Assembly: GCF_013778505.1 (NCBI RefSeq)
Contig: NZ_JAAOWU010000001.1
Location: forward strand, 620,001-684,000
DNA length: 64,000 bases
Source of the DNA: Pseudomonas sivasensis
GTDB lineage: Bacteria > Pseudomonadota > Gammaproteobacteria > Pseudomonadales > Pseudomonadaceae
Direction of reading: 5' to 3'
Shown here: positions 27,963-36,136 of the stretch, piece after piece
How the letters are laid out: the number at the start of each line of letters is the position of its first letter
How positions within the stretch are numbered: position 1 is the stretch's first letter
The notes under the pieces: generated by a model
The model's input: only the letters and a program-made list of their open reading frames with translations
Databases searched by the model: none
Told to the model about the DNA's origin: nothing
Program-made: the position numbers and the translations under genes

Positions 27963-28582
27963 CCACTTCTGTTGCAACACCCTGGATTCTTGGCCTCACC
28001 GGCGGCATCGGCAGCGGTAAAAGCGCGGCGGCCCAGCACTTTATCGACCTGGGCGTGGACCTGGTCGACGCCGACCACGCCGCGCGCTGGGTGGTCGAGC
28101 CTGGCCGGCCGGCACTGGCACGCATCGCCGAGCACTTTGGTGCACACGTGCTGCAGCCCGACGGTCAACTGGACCGCGCCGCGTTGCGCAAGCTGATCTT
28201 TGAAGTACCTGAAGAGCGCCTATGGCTGGAAGGCTTGCTACACCCGCTGATCGGCGAGGAGATTCGCAGCCACCTGGCGCGCGCGCGCTCGCCTTACGCG
28301 ATTCTGGTGTCGCCGTTGCTGATCGAGTCCGGCCAGTACAGCATGACCCAGCGCATCCTGGTGATCGACGTGCCGCAATCGGTGCAGATTCAGCGTACCC
28401 TGCAGCGCGACGGCATCAGCGAACAGCAAGTACAGGCGATTCTAGAGGCTCAGTCCAGCCGTGAAGACCGCCTGAACCATGCCGATGACGTACTGGTCAA
28501 TGACCAGGACCTCGCCTGGCTGCACAGCGAGGTCGAGCGACTGCATCACTTTTACCTTACTTTGCGTGGAGGCCGATCATGA
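27959..28582 (+). CDS. coaE: Dephospho-CoA kinase
   Basis: A 207-residue P-loop kinase that phosphorylates dephospho-CoA in the last step of CoA synthesis. The P-loop GGIGSGKS is at residues 15-22, followed by [13 protein letters not shown], the CoA-domain region [12 protein letters not shown] and SPLLIESGQ. The start codon overlaps the pilD stop by 4 bases (ATGA) and its own stop overlaps yacG the same way, so it is part of the pilC-pilD-coaE-yacG chain. Confidence 0.96.
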   Translation: MTTSVATPWILGLTGGIGSGKSAAAQHFIDLGVDLVDADHAARWVVEPGRPALARIAEHFGAHVLQPDGQLDRAALRKLIFEVPEERLWLEGLLHPLIGEEIRSHLARARSPYAILVSPLLIESGQYSMTQRILVIDVPQSVQIQRTLQRDGISEQQVQAILEAQSSREDRLNHADDVLVNDQDLAWLHSEVERLHHFYLTLRGGRS

Positions 28583-28779
28583 GCCAACCCTTGACCGTCG
28601 ACTGCCCAACCTGCGGCGCCCCCGTGGAATGGAAAACCGACAATCTCAACCGGCCGTTTTGCTCGGACCGTTGCAAACTCATCGATCTGGGCGCCTGGGC
28701 CGCTGAAGAACACAAGATCCCCGTAGCCCCGGACGCAGAAGACGAGCTGTTTTCCGAAGATCTGCCGCCTCGCCATTAA
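28579..28779 (+). CDS. yacG: DNA gyrase inhibitor YacG
   Basis: A 66-residue zinc protein with four Cys ligands (Cys9, Cys12, Cys28, Cys32: CPTCGAP and FCSDRCK) and the DLGAWA motif. YacG binds GyrB and inhibits gyrase. It overlaps the coaE stop by 4 bases and ends with 4 bases of tail-to-tail overlap with the gene on the other strand. Confidence 0.94.
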   Translation: MSQPLTVDCPTCGAPVEWKTDNLNRPFCSDRCKLIDLGAWAAEEHKIPVAPDAEDELFSEDLPPRH

Positions 28780-28991
28780 GGCCGCATAAAGGCATATTCC
28801 TTCTGGTCGTCGAGGTTTTCTGCAAGGTATTGCAGCTCGTCGGCCAGGTCTTCAAAACTGCGCACGCCCTTGCTCTGCTGCACAACCGCACTGAGCATGG
28901 CCCGCAGGGTCAGGCCTGGGTCGAAACCGATTTCCTGCGCCGCATCCTGGCTTTTTCGCAACTCCTGCCGTGCCCACTCATACACACCCAT
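28776..28991 (-). CDS. Conserved small protein of unknown function
   Basis: A 71-residue acidic, helical protein ([20 protein letters not shown]... [17 protein letters not shown]). No signal peptide, TM segment or known motif. P. aeruginosa has a similar small gene beside yacG. Its stop overlaps the yacG stop by 4 bases on opposite strands. Function unknown. Confidence 0.7.
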   Translation of the reverse strand: MGVYEWARQELRKSQDAAQEIGFDPGLTLRAMLSAVVQQSKGVRSFEDLADELQYLAENLDDQKEYAFMRP

Positions 28992-29067
28992 GATCCGTGC
29001 TCCCCGCCTGCTTATCTAAAATTTGGCAGAGCATGGGCCTGCTCGCTCGCCCTGGGTTTGATCTGGA

Positions 29068-29757
29068 TCAACGCTGCGAATCGTCATCCTTCCAAGGCGC
29101 AGAGAGGTAGCGGGTGCGGTTGAAGGTCTCCAGCCATTCGGGGCAAAACACCACCAGAGCGCTGATGACCATGCCGTTGATAAAGGCCTCTGGGAAGATG
29201 ATCAGCCACAGGTAGCCGACGAAATCTTCCAGCCATTCCGGCATGGCAAAACGGCCGTCAAACCATAGCAAACCCAACCCCAGTAACAGGCAGAGCAAGG
29301 CCGACAGCGCGGCAGCAAAAAAACCGCAGCAAAAGATATACACGAAAGGATTGCGCGGCTGCGCCCGCTCGACCACAAGCGCACAGCCTTCGGTGATCAG
29401 CACCGGCAGCACGACCAGCAGCAGGCCGTTGACGCCAAGGGCCGCCAGGTCCTGGCGCCCAAGCAGCATTAACCCGAACTGGGCGGCAAAACCACCGACG
29501 ATGGCCAGGGGCCAATCCAGCAGCAGGGTTACGGCGGTCATACCAATAAAGTGGTAGGACACACCAGTGTCGAAATCCCGCCGCACCAGCCACAACATGA
29601 ACAGTGCGAACACCGTACCGAACAGCAAATGCTGGCGCCGCCGGTCGGCAAACAACTCGACCCAGGGCGAGCGCAGGATCGCCCATAGCAGCACCGGCGC
29701 GTACAACAGCCAGCCGATGCCCAGGGTTGTGGGCGCCAGCACTGCGGCGCTGATCAC
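29068..29757 (-). CDS. Energy-coupling-factor-type (CbiM-like) membrane permease
   Basis: A 229-residue integral membrane protein with about six or seven hydrophobic helices. It resembles the CbiM/NikM-like permease family: YHFIGMTAVTLLLDWPLAIVGGF, NGLLLVVLPVLITEG and WLIIFPEAFINGMVISALVVF, a conserved pattern in that family, which usually serves cobalt or nickel uptake. Start GTG 29757 overlaps the upstream gene's stop by 4 bases (GTGA). No ATPase or CbiQ-like partner is nearby, so the substrate and energy source are open. Confidence 0.75.
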   Translation of the reverse strand: MISAAVLAPTTLGIGWLLYAPVLLWAILRSPWVELFADRRRQHLLFGTVFALFMLWLVRRDFDTGVSYHFIGMTAVTLLLDWPLAIVGGFAAQFGLMLLGRQDLAALGVNGLLLVVLPVLITEGCALVVERAQPRNPFVYIFCCGFFAAALSALLCLLLGLGLLWFDGRFAMPEWLEDFVGYLWLIIFPEAFINGMVISALVVFCPEWLETFNRTRYLSAPWKDDDSQR

Positions 29758-30221
29758 GGCCTCACCTGCTCCAGGGCCTGGCGCAATTCGGCAGCAGTGC
29801 CGTATTCGTGCTGAGAAACCAACGCACCGTTTTCCAGCTGCAGCCACAGCACTTTATCCGCCGCTGCGGGATAACGCGGCGCGATACGCGCGTCACGGTC
29901 CAGCATGACCCGGTAGTTGTAGGATTGCATGGCGGGTACCGCGAACAGTTTGGCGATCAGTCGAGGCATGCGCTGGATATCGGCGACGAACACTGCGTGC
30001 CGTGCTTCTAAGTAGCCTTTAGGTTGGCCTAGCAGCGCAGCATCTACCAGCTTCGCTGCGTCCATGCTGCGCGCCACCAGCAGAATCTGCGCATGGTTAT
30101 CGAGGGTATAGGCTTGGTCGAATTGATCGAGCAAGGTCCAGGGAGTAAGGCGCTCGCCCACTTCAACAGCCTGCGCCCATACCGGTAAAAGACTTAGCAA
30201 CAACACCACCAGAAACTTCAC
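29754..30221 (-). CDS. Secreted protein, probable thioredoxin-like fold, partner of the CbiM-like permease
   Basis: A 155-residue protein with a signal peptide (MKFLVVLLLSLLPVWAQA, cleavage near AQA-VEVG). The mature part (VGERLTPWTLLDQFDQAYTLD) resembles a peroxiredoxin/thioredoxin-like start, but no CxxC is present, so redox activity is doubtful. GTG start at 30221 with GAGGAGCG upstream. Translationally coupled to the permease gene, which suggests a periplasmic accessory role. The fold assignment is inference. Confidence 0.65.
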   Translation of the reverse strand: MKFLVVLLLSLLPVWAQAVEVGERLTPWTLLDQFDQAYTLDNHAQILLVARSMDAAKLVDAALLGQPKGYLEARHAVFVADIQRMPRLIAKLFAVPAMQSYNYRVMLDRDARIAPRYPAAADKVLWLQLENGALVSQHEYGTAAELRQALEQVRP

Positions 30222-30325
30222 TGCACGCTCCTCATTCGGGGGAATTACGCTTGAAAGGCCAGTCTACACCCTGGCTTTTGCGGCAGGACTTCCTGCGGTC
30301 ATCATTTGGACGCTAAGCTGCATGC

Positions 30326-30955
30326 ATGGATGACTCAGATTATTTGCGCCTGCTCACCGTAGCAGCCGAACAAGCCAATGCGTTCCTGTCCAATGCCCGC
30401 AAATGGGAGCGTGAGCGTTGGGTCTGCCAGCGCCTGCTGCAAGGTTTGAACGTGCCTTACCGCGCCGAAGAGTTTCATGCCGCAGGTCAAGAACCACCGG
30501 ATGTGCTGTTTCGCGATGCCAGTTTCGAGGTGTTTTTCGTACTTGATGAAGGGCGGCGACTGAACGACGAATGGCGAGACGAACTGCTGCGCCGGCGTAG
30601 CGCATTCTCCCTCAGCCAACTGGTGCGGCGCGAAGCCAAGCCTCGGCGAATCCCCGCTCATGAATTCCTGCTGCGCCTGGCGCCCACGTTGCGCAAGAAG
30701 GCCCACAACTACAAAGAGCGCGGGATGGACCTGGGCGAACTGGATCTTGTCGCGTTCACCAGCCTCAAGCGCGAAGTGCTCGACCTCAACAGCCACTTCC
30801 CCCCCCCCACCGAATACTTGCGCCAAGGCTGGCGCTCGCTGTCTCTGGTGGGGCCAACGTTCGCGCGAGTGCTGTTCGCTCACCCGGACGCCCCGGATTT
30901 CTTGCGCAACAACCTGGGGCGCAGCATAGTGTTCGACGTGGGGATCAGCCTCTGA
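30326..30955 (+). CDS. DUF1780 family protein
   Basis: A 209-residue cytoplasmic protein of the DUF1780 family (FLSNARKWERERWVCQRLLQ, EEFHAAGQEPPDVLF, FEVFFVLDEGRRLNDEW). The PPDVLF...FEVFFVLDEGR portion has the look of a PD-(D/E)xK nuclease-like core, but this is inference and no activity is known to me. The codons for Phe-Pro-Pro-Pro-Thr contain a run of ten cytosines (30799-30808). It is followed by the small DUF3094 gene and ndh in the same direction. Confidence 0.75.
   Translation: MDDSDYLRLLTVAAEQANAFLSNARKWERERWVCQRLLQGLNVPYRAEEFHAAGQEPPDVLFRDASFEVFFVLDEGRRLNDEWRDELLRRRSAFSLSQLVRREAKPRRIPAHEFLLRLAPTLRKKAHNYKERGMDLGELDLVAFTSLKREVLDLNSHFPPPTEYLRQGWRSLSLVGPTFARVLFAHPDAPDFLRNNLGRSIVFDVGISL
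30799..30808 (+). repeat. C10 homopolymer inside the DUF1780 gene
   Basis: Ten consecutive cytosines lie within the coding sequence, covering part of codons for Pro-Pro-Pro. Runs of this length slip during replication and sequencing, so a single-base change would truncate the protein. Confidence 0.95.
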
Positions 30956-31012
30956 TCCCACCCCGACTGTAACGTGGCGCCCTTTTGCAACGTCTACCTG
31001 ACGAGGCCTTAT

Positions 31013-31186
31013 ATGACCAGTCGCCTGAACCCCGACGACCAAAAGCATGTCGAAGAGTATCTGCAACTCTCCCAAAACCGAGTCGAGCGCAAGCCTTTCC
31101 GGCCGTGGCTGCTCCTTGGTGTGGTGCTGGTGGTGGTGATCGGGCTCGGTCTGCTGAGCCGCCTTTTGAGTTACCTAACGCTATGA
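31013..31186 (+). CDS. DUF3094 small single-TM protein
   Basis: A 57-residue protein: a charged N-terminus (SRLNPDDQKHVEEYLQLSQNRVERKPF) then one TM helix (about 32-55, PWLLLGVVLVVVIGLGLLS). It matches the small DUF3094 family found in Pseudomonas next to ndh. ATG 31013 has GAGG upstream. Function unknown; the position suggests the inner membrane near NDH-2. Confidence 0.78.
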   Translation: MTSRLNPDDQKHVEEYLQLSQNRVERKPFRPWLLLGVVLVVVIGLGLLSRLLSYLTL

Positions 31187-31246
31187 GCTGCCTGGCGCTC
31201 GCGAGGGTAACTGCTCCGATTTCTTTTAGCCTTGCGAGATATCCCT

Positions 31247-32545
31247 ATGACCCATCGTATTATTATCGTCGGCGGCGGCGCCGGCGGTCTGGAGTTGGCT
31301 ACCCGCCTGGGTAAGACTCTGGGCAAGCGTGGCACTGCCAGCATCACGCTGGTGGACACCAACCTGACCCATATCTGGAAGCCGCTGCTGCACGAAGTGG
31401 CCGCCGGGTCGCTGAACTCTTCGGAAGACGAACTCAACTACGTCGCCCAGGCCAAATGGAACCACTTCGAGTTCCAACTGGGGCGCATGAGCGGGCTTGA
31501 CCGAGAGCAGAAGAAGATTCAGTTGGCCGCCACCCTCGACGAAGAGGGCCGCGAACTGGTGCCTGCGCGCGTTCTGAGCTACGACAGCCTAGTGATTGCG
31601 GTAGGCAGCACCACTAACGACTTCGGCACCGAGGGCGCGGCGCAACACTGCCTGTTTCTCGACACCCGCAAACAGGCCGAACGTTTTCACCAGCAACTGC
31701 TCAACCACTACCTGCGCGCACATGCCGGACAGACCGATGTCGTCGAGCAGATCAGTGTCGCCATCGTCGGCGCCGGCGCCACCGGCGTCGAACTCGCCGC
31801 CGAGCTGCATAACGCTGCCCATGAGCTGGCTGCCTACGGCCTGGACCGAATCAAGCCGGAAAACATGCACATCACCCTGATCGAAGCCGGCCCACGCGTA
31901 CTGCCCGCCCTACCGGAGCGTATTGGCGGGCCTGTGCATAAAACCCTGGAGAAGCTCGGCGTGACCGTGCTGACCAACTCGGCCGTCAGCGAAGTCACCG
32001 CCGATGCACTGATTACCAGTAGCGGCCAGGTGATTCCGGCCAGTCTTAAAGTGTGGGCTGCGGGGATTCGCGCGCCAGGGTTCCTCAAGGATATTGATGG
32101 CCTGGAAACCAACCGCATCAATCAGCTGCAAGTGCTGCCGACGCTGCAAACCACCCGCGACGAAAATATCTTTGCGTTCGGCGACTGCGCCGCGTGCCCG
32201 CAACCGGGCACCGACCGCAACGTACCACCACGGGCCCAGGCTGCCCACCAGCAAGCATCGTTGCTGGCTAAGTCGCTGAAGCTACGCATCGAGGGCAAGG
32301 AGCTGCCGTCGTACAAGTACACCGACTATGGATCGCTGATCTCGCTGTCACGCTTTTCAGCGGTGGGTAACTTGATGGGCAATCTGACAGGCAGTGTGAT
32401 GCTGGAAGGCTGGCTGGCGCGGATGTTCTACGTGTCGCTGTACCGGATGCACCAGATGGCGCTCTATGGCTTCTTCCGCACGGCGATGCTGATGCTGGGC
32501 AGCAGGATTGGGCGTGGTACTGAGCCGCGACTCAAACTTCACTAA
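31247..32545 (+). CDS. ndh: Type II NADH dehydrogenase (NDH-2)
   Basis: A 432-residue FAD-dependent, non-proton-pumping NADH:quinone oxidoreductase on the inner face of the cytoplasmic membrane. Two Rossmann motifs are visible: HRIIIVGGGAGGLELATRLG for FAD and ISVAIVGAGATGVELAAELH for NADH. FAGDCA-type FAD site: ENIFAFGDCAACPQP; quinone-region motif AAHQQASLLAKSL. A C-terminal amphipathic region (WLARMFYVSLYRMHQMALYG) fits membrane attachment. The ATG at 31247 was preferred to an in-frame TTG at 31232. Confidence 0.95.
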   Translation: MTHRIIIVGGGAGGLELATRLGKTLGKRGTASITLVDTNLTHIWKPLLHEVAAGSLNSSEDELNYVAQAKWNHFEFQLGRMSGLDREQKKIQLAATLDEEGRELVPARVLSYDSLVIAVGSTTNDFGTEGAAQHCLFLDTRKQAERFHQQLLNHYLRAHAGQTDVVEQISVAIVGAGATGVELAAELHNAAHELAAYGLDRIKPENMHITLIEAGPRVLPALPERIGGPVHKTLEKLGVTVLTNSAVSEVTADALITSSGQVIPASLKVWAAGIRAPGFLKDIDGLETNRINQLQVLPTLQTTRDENIFAFGDCAACPQPGTDRNVPPRAQAAHQQASLLAKSLKLRIEGKELPSYKYTDYGSLISLSRFSAVGNLMGNLTGSVMLEGWLARMFYVSLYRMHQMALYGFFRTAMLMLGSRIGRGTEPRLKLH

Positions 32546-32563
32546 CAACATAAAATAATGTTG

Positions 32564-32642
32564 GAGGGGGCCTGCTCCCGATGGCGGTGGGTCAGCTATG
32601 TCTTCATTGGCTGACAGACTGCTGTCGGGACCAGGCCCCCTC
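32564..32642. repeat. REPIN-like inverted repeat (divergent copy)
   Basis: Arms GAGGGGGCCTGCTCCCGA (32564-32581) and TCGGGACCAGGCCCCCTC (32625-32642) are inverted with one mismatch, separated by 43 bases. This is a variant of the REP doublets at 44.4 and 55.5 kb. It sits 19 bases after ndh and may also act as its terminator. Confidence 0.78.
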
Positions 32643-32684
32643 TCACGTTTGATGCGCAGTGTTTTGAGGTTTTGCGTGCGCAAA

Positions 32685-32718
32685 AAAAAATCCCCGTATC
32701 TTTCGATACGAGGATTTT
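32685..32718 (-). terminator. Terminator after the last tRNA-Pro
   Basis: On the reverse strand a 14-bp stem with one G-T pair around a GAAA loop is followed by a run of nine T, just 5 bases after the tRNA gene. Confidence 0.88.
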
Positions 32719-32723
32719 TAATA

Positions 32724-32800
32724 TGGTCGGGGTAGGGGGATTCGAACTCCCGACATCCTGCTCCCAAAGCAGGCGCGCTACCGGACTGCGCTATACCCCG
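32724..32800 (-). tRNA. tRNA-Pro (TGG), downstream copy
   Basis: 77 nt with encoded CCA: acceptor CGGGGTA with TACCCCG, anticodon loop CTTTGGGAG read as TGG, T-arm GGGAGTTCGAATCCC. Identical to the copy at 32976-33052, and placed beyond a terminator that follows tRNA-Lys. Confidence 0.96.
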
Positions 32801-32802
32801 GT

Positions 32803-32830
32803 AAAAAAAAGGCGACCTCTCAGTCGCCTT
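32803..32830 (-). terminator. Terminator between tRNA-Lys and the downstream tRNA-Pro
   Basis: On the reverse strand AAGGCGAC and GTCGCCTT form an 8-bp stem followed by a run of eight T (32803-32810). It ends 2 bases before the downstream tRNA-Pro gene, implying that this copy depends on read-through or its own promoter. Confidence 0.85.
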
Positions 32831-32894
32831 CTTCGATCAGCGCTTTTGGCCTCTGATCTTAAGATTCGATCCCAGCGCTAACTGGTCTCAAAAA

Positions 32895-32970
32895 TGGTGG
32901 GTCGTGTGGGATTCGAACCTACGACCAATTGGTTAAAAGCCAACTGCTCTACCAACTGAGCTAACGACCC
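32895..32970 (-). tRNA. tRNA-Lys (TTT)
   Basis: 76 nt with encoded CCA: acceptor GGGTCGT with ACGACCC, anticodon loop CTTTTAA giving TTT, T-arm GTAGGTTCGAATCCCAC. Confidence 0.96.
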
Positions 32971-32975
32971 AAAAA

Positions 32976-33052
32976 TGGTCGGGGTAGGGGGATTCGAACT
33001 CCCGACATCCTGCTCCCAAAGCAGGCGCGCTACCGGACTGCGCTATACCCCG
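32976..33052 (-). tRNA. tRNA-Pro (TGG), operon copy
   Basis: 77 nt with encoded CCA and the same sequence as the copy at 32724-32800. It lies 5 bases before tRNA-Lys and 9 after tRNA-Asn in the reading direction. Confidence 0.96.
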
Positions 33053-33061
33053 GTTTGAAAT

Positions 33062-33137
33062 TGGCTCCGTGACCAGGACTCGAACCTGGGACCCAATGAT
33101 TAACAGTCATTTGCTCTACCGACTGAGCTATCACGGA
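33062..33137 (-). tRNA. tRNA-Asn (GTT)
   Basis: 76 nt with encoded CCA: acceptor TCCGTGA with TCACGGA, anticodon loop CTGTTAA giving GTT, T-arm CCAGGTTCGAGTCCTGG. First gene of the tRNA operon. Confidence 0.96.
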
Positions 33138-33227
33138 ACTACATATTTCAAAGTACAACTTTTACTGCTTGAAACTCTCCTCTTCGACCCTGTCCGTATC
33201 TCTACGTTAGCGTCTCTGAGGCGCGCT

Positions 33228-33255
33228 ATTCTACAATCTTAAAAACCCCTGTCAA
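33228..33255 (-). promoter_or_regulatory. Sigma-70 promoter of the tRNA operon
   Basis: On the reverse strand TTGACA (33250-33255) and TAGAAT (33228-33233) are 16 bases apart and followed by a GC-rich discriminator GCGCGCC, the pattern of stringently controlled stable-RNA promoters. It lies about 90 bases before tRNA-Asn. The rest of 33138-33387 shows nothing else recognisable. Confidence 0.82.
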
Positions 33256-33387
33256 CCCTTTAAATTGCTTTTAAGACAATGATTTGCGCTTCTTTCTGAT
33301 TTCTTCTTGGGGAGAAGAAACCCGTGGGCTGACGTTGCTGCGGGGCGCACTTTACAAGCCTTTTCCTTACAGTTCAACGCCCTAACG

Positions 33388-33416
33388 AAAAAAAAGGTCC
33401 CGCGATGCGGGACCTT
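33388..33416 (-). terminator. clpB terminator
   Basis: AAGGTCCCGC and its complement form a 10-bp stem around ATC on the reverse strand, followed by a run of eight T, 24 bases after the clpB stop. Confidence 0.9.
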
Positions 33417-33440
33417 CTCTCATAACGCTGCAATCCGGGC

Positions 33441-36005
33441 TTAATGGAAGACGATTTCGTCGTTCTCCACAGTCGCCTCTACGCTGGTGCCTGGCATAAA
33501 GCTGCCTGAAAGGATCAACTGCGCCAGCGGGTTTTCGATCCAGCGCTGGATCGCACGTTTCAAAGGCCGTGCACCATACACCGGGTCGTAACCGACTGCG
33601 ATCAGCTTGTCTAACGCCTCGCGGCTCAGCTCCAGCGACAGCTCGCGTTCTGCCAGACGACCGCGCAAGCGGCCCAACTGGATCTCGGTGATGCCCGCGA
33701 TCTGATCACGCGCCAAGGGCTCGAAGATCACTACTTCGTCGACCCGGTTGATGAATTCCGGGCGGAAGTGTGTGGTCAGCGCATCCATTACCGCAGCACG
33801 CTGGGCCTCACGATCACCTACCAACTCCTGGATCTGGGAGGAACCCAGGTTGGAGGTCATCACGATCACCGTGTTGCGGAAGTCAACGGTACGCCCGTGA
33901 CTGTCCGTCAACCGACCATCTTCCAGCACTTGCAGCAGGATGTTGAATACATCCGGATGCGCCTTCTCGACCTCATCCAGCAGGATCACCGAGTAAGGCT
34001 TACGCCGCACGGCTTCGGTCAGGTAACCGCCCTCCTCGTAGCCCACATAGCCTGGTGGAGCACCGATCAGGCGAGCCACCGAGTGTTTTTCCATGAACTC
34101 GGACATATCGATCCGCACCATGGCCTCTTCAGTATCAAAGAGAAACTCAGCCAGCGCCTTGCATAGCTCGGTCTTACCCACGCCGGTCGGGCCGAGAAAC
34201 ATGAACGAGCCGCTCGGGCGGTTCGGGTCGGACAAGCCGGCCCGCGAACGCCGTACCGCGTTGGACACCGCTACGACCGCCTCTTCCTGGCCGATCACGC
34301 GCTGGTGCAATAGGTGCTCCATCTTCAGCAGCTTGTCGCGCTCGCCTTCGAGCATTTTCGACACAGGAATGCCGGTCCACTTCGAGACGACTTCGGCGAT
34401 TTCTTCCTCGGTCACCTTGCTGCGCAGCAACTGATTCTCGCTCTTGCCGTGCTGGTCGACCATTTGCAAGCTGCGCTCCAGGTCCGGGATGACACCGTAC
34501 TGCAATTCGGCCATGCGGTTCAGGTCGCCCTTACGGCGTGCAGCCTCCAGTTCCTGACGGGACTGTTCGATCTTTTGCTGGATCTGCGCAGAGCCCTGCA
34601 CTTCGGCTTTTTCCGAGGTCCAGATCTCTTCCAAGTCCGAATACTCGCGCTCAAGCCGCAAAATTTCTTCCTGGAGTTTTTCCAGGCGTTTCTTCGCAGC
34701 GTCGTCTTCTTCTTTCTTTAAAGCCTGGGATTCGACTTTCAGTTGAATCAGGCGCCGATCCAGGCGGTCGAGCACTTCCGGCTTGGAGTCGATTTCCATA
34801 CGAATGCGGCTGGCCGCTTCGTCGATCAAATCGATGGCCTTGTCCGGCAACTGACGATCGGTGATATAGCGATGGCTCAATTTGGCCGCAGCAATGATCG
34901 CACCGTCAGTGATCGCCACCTTGTGGTGGACCTCATAGCGTTCTTTCAAACCGCGCAGGATGGCGATGGTGTCCTCTTCGCTCGGTTCTTCCACCAGCAC
35001 TTTCTGGAAGCGACGCTCAAGGGCTGCATCCTTCTCTATATATTGACGGTACTCGTTGAGCGTCGTTGCACCTACGCAGTGCAACTCGCCGCGAGCCAAA
35101 GCTGGCTTGAGCATGTTGCCAGCATCCATCGACCCCTCGCCTTTACCGGCGCCGACCATGGTGTGCAGTTCGTCGATAAACAGAATGATCTGCCCTTCCT
35201 GCTTCGACAGTTCATTAAGCAGAGATTTCAGGCGCTCTTCAAACTCGCCGCGGAACTTAGCACCGGCGATCAACGACCCCATGTCCAAGGACAGCAGGCG
35301 TTTGCCTTTAAGGCCGTCCGGCACTTCACCATTGATGATGCGCTGGGCCAAACCCTCGGCAATCGCGGTTTTACCCACACCAGGCTCACCGATCAGCACA
35401 GGATTATTCTTGGTGCGACGCTGCAGGACCTGAATGGTGCGACGAATCTCGTCGTCGCGGCCGATGACCGGGTCAAGCTTGCCTTCTTCGGCGCGCTTCG
35501 TCAGATCGACGGTGTACTTGTCCAGGGCCTGGCGCGACTCCTCGTGGTTAGGATCATTCACCGCGTCGCCACCACGCAGGTTGTTGATGGCATTTTCCAG
35601 GGCTTTCTTGCTCACGCCCTGGCCCAGCAACAACTTGCCGAGCTTGCTGTTCTCGTCCATGGCGGCGAGCAGCACCAGTTCGCTGGAGATGAACTGGTCG
35701 CCCTTTTGCTGGGCCAGGCGGTCGGCCTGGTTAAGCAGGCGCGCCAGATCCTGCGACATGTTCACGTCGCCGGTTGGATTTTGGATTTTTGGCAGCTGGT
35801 CGAGCTCTTTGCTCAACTCCTTGCGCAGGCTGCTGACATCAAAGCCCACCTGCATCAGCAAGGGCTTGATAGAACCACCTTGCTGTTCCAGAAGAGCCTG
35901 CATCAAGTGTGCAGGCTCAATGGCCGGGTGGTCGAGACCCACCGCCAACGACTGGGAGTCCGATAACGCCAACTGTAATTTGCTGGTTAAACGATCAATA
36001 CGCAT
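33441..36005 (-). CDS. clpB: ATP-dependent disaggregase ClpB
   Basis: An 854-residue Hsp100 chaperone that works with DnaK/DnaJ/GrpE to pull apart aggregated proteins after heat stress. Clp_N repeats occupy about 1-145; NBD1 has Walker [10 protein letters not shown] (about 205-213); a coiled-coil middle domain covers about 410-525 ([21 protein letters not shown]); NBD2 has Walker [10 protein letters not shown] (about 605-613) and [21 protein letters not shown]. The length is usual for ClpB. ATG 36005 follows AAAAGGAAGG. A near-perfect sigma-32 promoter lies upstream and a terminator downstream, so it is monocistronic and heat-induced. Confidence 0.97.
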   Translation of the reverse strand: MRIDRLTSKLQLALSDSQSLAVGLDHPAIEPAHLMQALLEQQGGSIKPLLMQVGFDVSSLRKELSKELDQLPKIQNPTGDVNMSQDLARLLNQADRLAQQKGDQFISSELVLLAAMDENSKLGKLLLGQGVSKKALENAINNLRGGDAVNDPNHEESRQALDKYTVDLTKRAEEGKLDPVIGRDDEIRRTIQVLQRRTKNNPVLIGEPGVGKTAIAEGLAQRIINGEVPDGLKGKRLLSLDMGSLIAGAKFRGEFEERLKSLLNELSKQEGQIILFIDELHTMVGAGKGEGSMDAGNMLKPALARGELHCVGATTLNEYRQYIEKDAALERRFQKVLVEEPSEEDTIAILRGLKERYEVHHKVAITDGAIIAAAKLSHRYITDRQLPDKAIDLIDEAASRIRMEIDSKPEVLDRLDRRLIQLKVESQALKKEEDDAAKKRLEKLQEEILRLEREYSDLEEIWTSEKAEVQGSAQIQQKIEQSRQELEAARRKGDLNRMAELQYGVIPDLERSLQMVDQHGKSENQLLRSKVTEEEIAEVVSKWTGIPVSKMLEGERDKLLKMEHLLHQRVIGQEEAVVAVSNAVRRSRAGLSDPNRPSGSFMFLGPTGVGKTELCKALAEFLFDTEEAMVRIDMSEFMEKHSVARLIGAPPGYVGYEEGGYLTEAVRRKPYSVILLDEVEKAHPDVFNILLQVLEDGRLTDSHGRTVDFRNTVIVMTSNLGSSQIQELVGDREAQRAAVMDALTTHFRPEFINRVDEVVIFEPLARDQIAGITEIQLGRLRGRLAERELSLELSREALDKLIAVGYDPVYGARPLKRAIQRWIENPLAQLILSGSFMPGTSVEATVENDEIVFH

Positions 36006-36077
36006 TAGTCACCTTCCTTTTGAGCAGGCCGGAGCTATAAAACATTCCTGAATGAAGAAACCTGCCAGATACCCTTA

Positions 36078-36106
36078 TAGATGGGGTGGATTCTGGAAGA
36101 TTCAAG
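36078..36106 (-). promoter_or_regulatory. Sigma-32 (RpoH) heat-shock promoter of clpB
   Basis: On the reverse strand CTTGAA (-35, 36101-36106) is followed after 14 bases by CCCCATCTA (-10, 36078-36086), matching the sigma-32 consensus CTTGAA-N13-15-CCCCATnTA. It ends about 73 bases before the clpB start. Confidence 0.9.
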
Positions 36107-36136
36107 CTACGGACAGTTGACGTAAGTCAGGAGAGT

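Noticed and set aside
32546-33440. Genomic island at the tRNA cluster
   Set aside because: No integrase, no shift to foreign codon usage, and flanking genes ndh and clpB keep their expected order.
34743-35966. A 407-codon frame antisense to clpB
   Set aside because: Covers the clpB N-terminal half, with no recognisable protein family.
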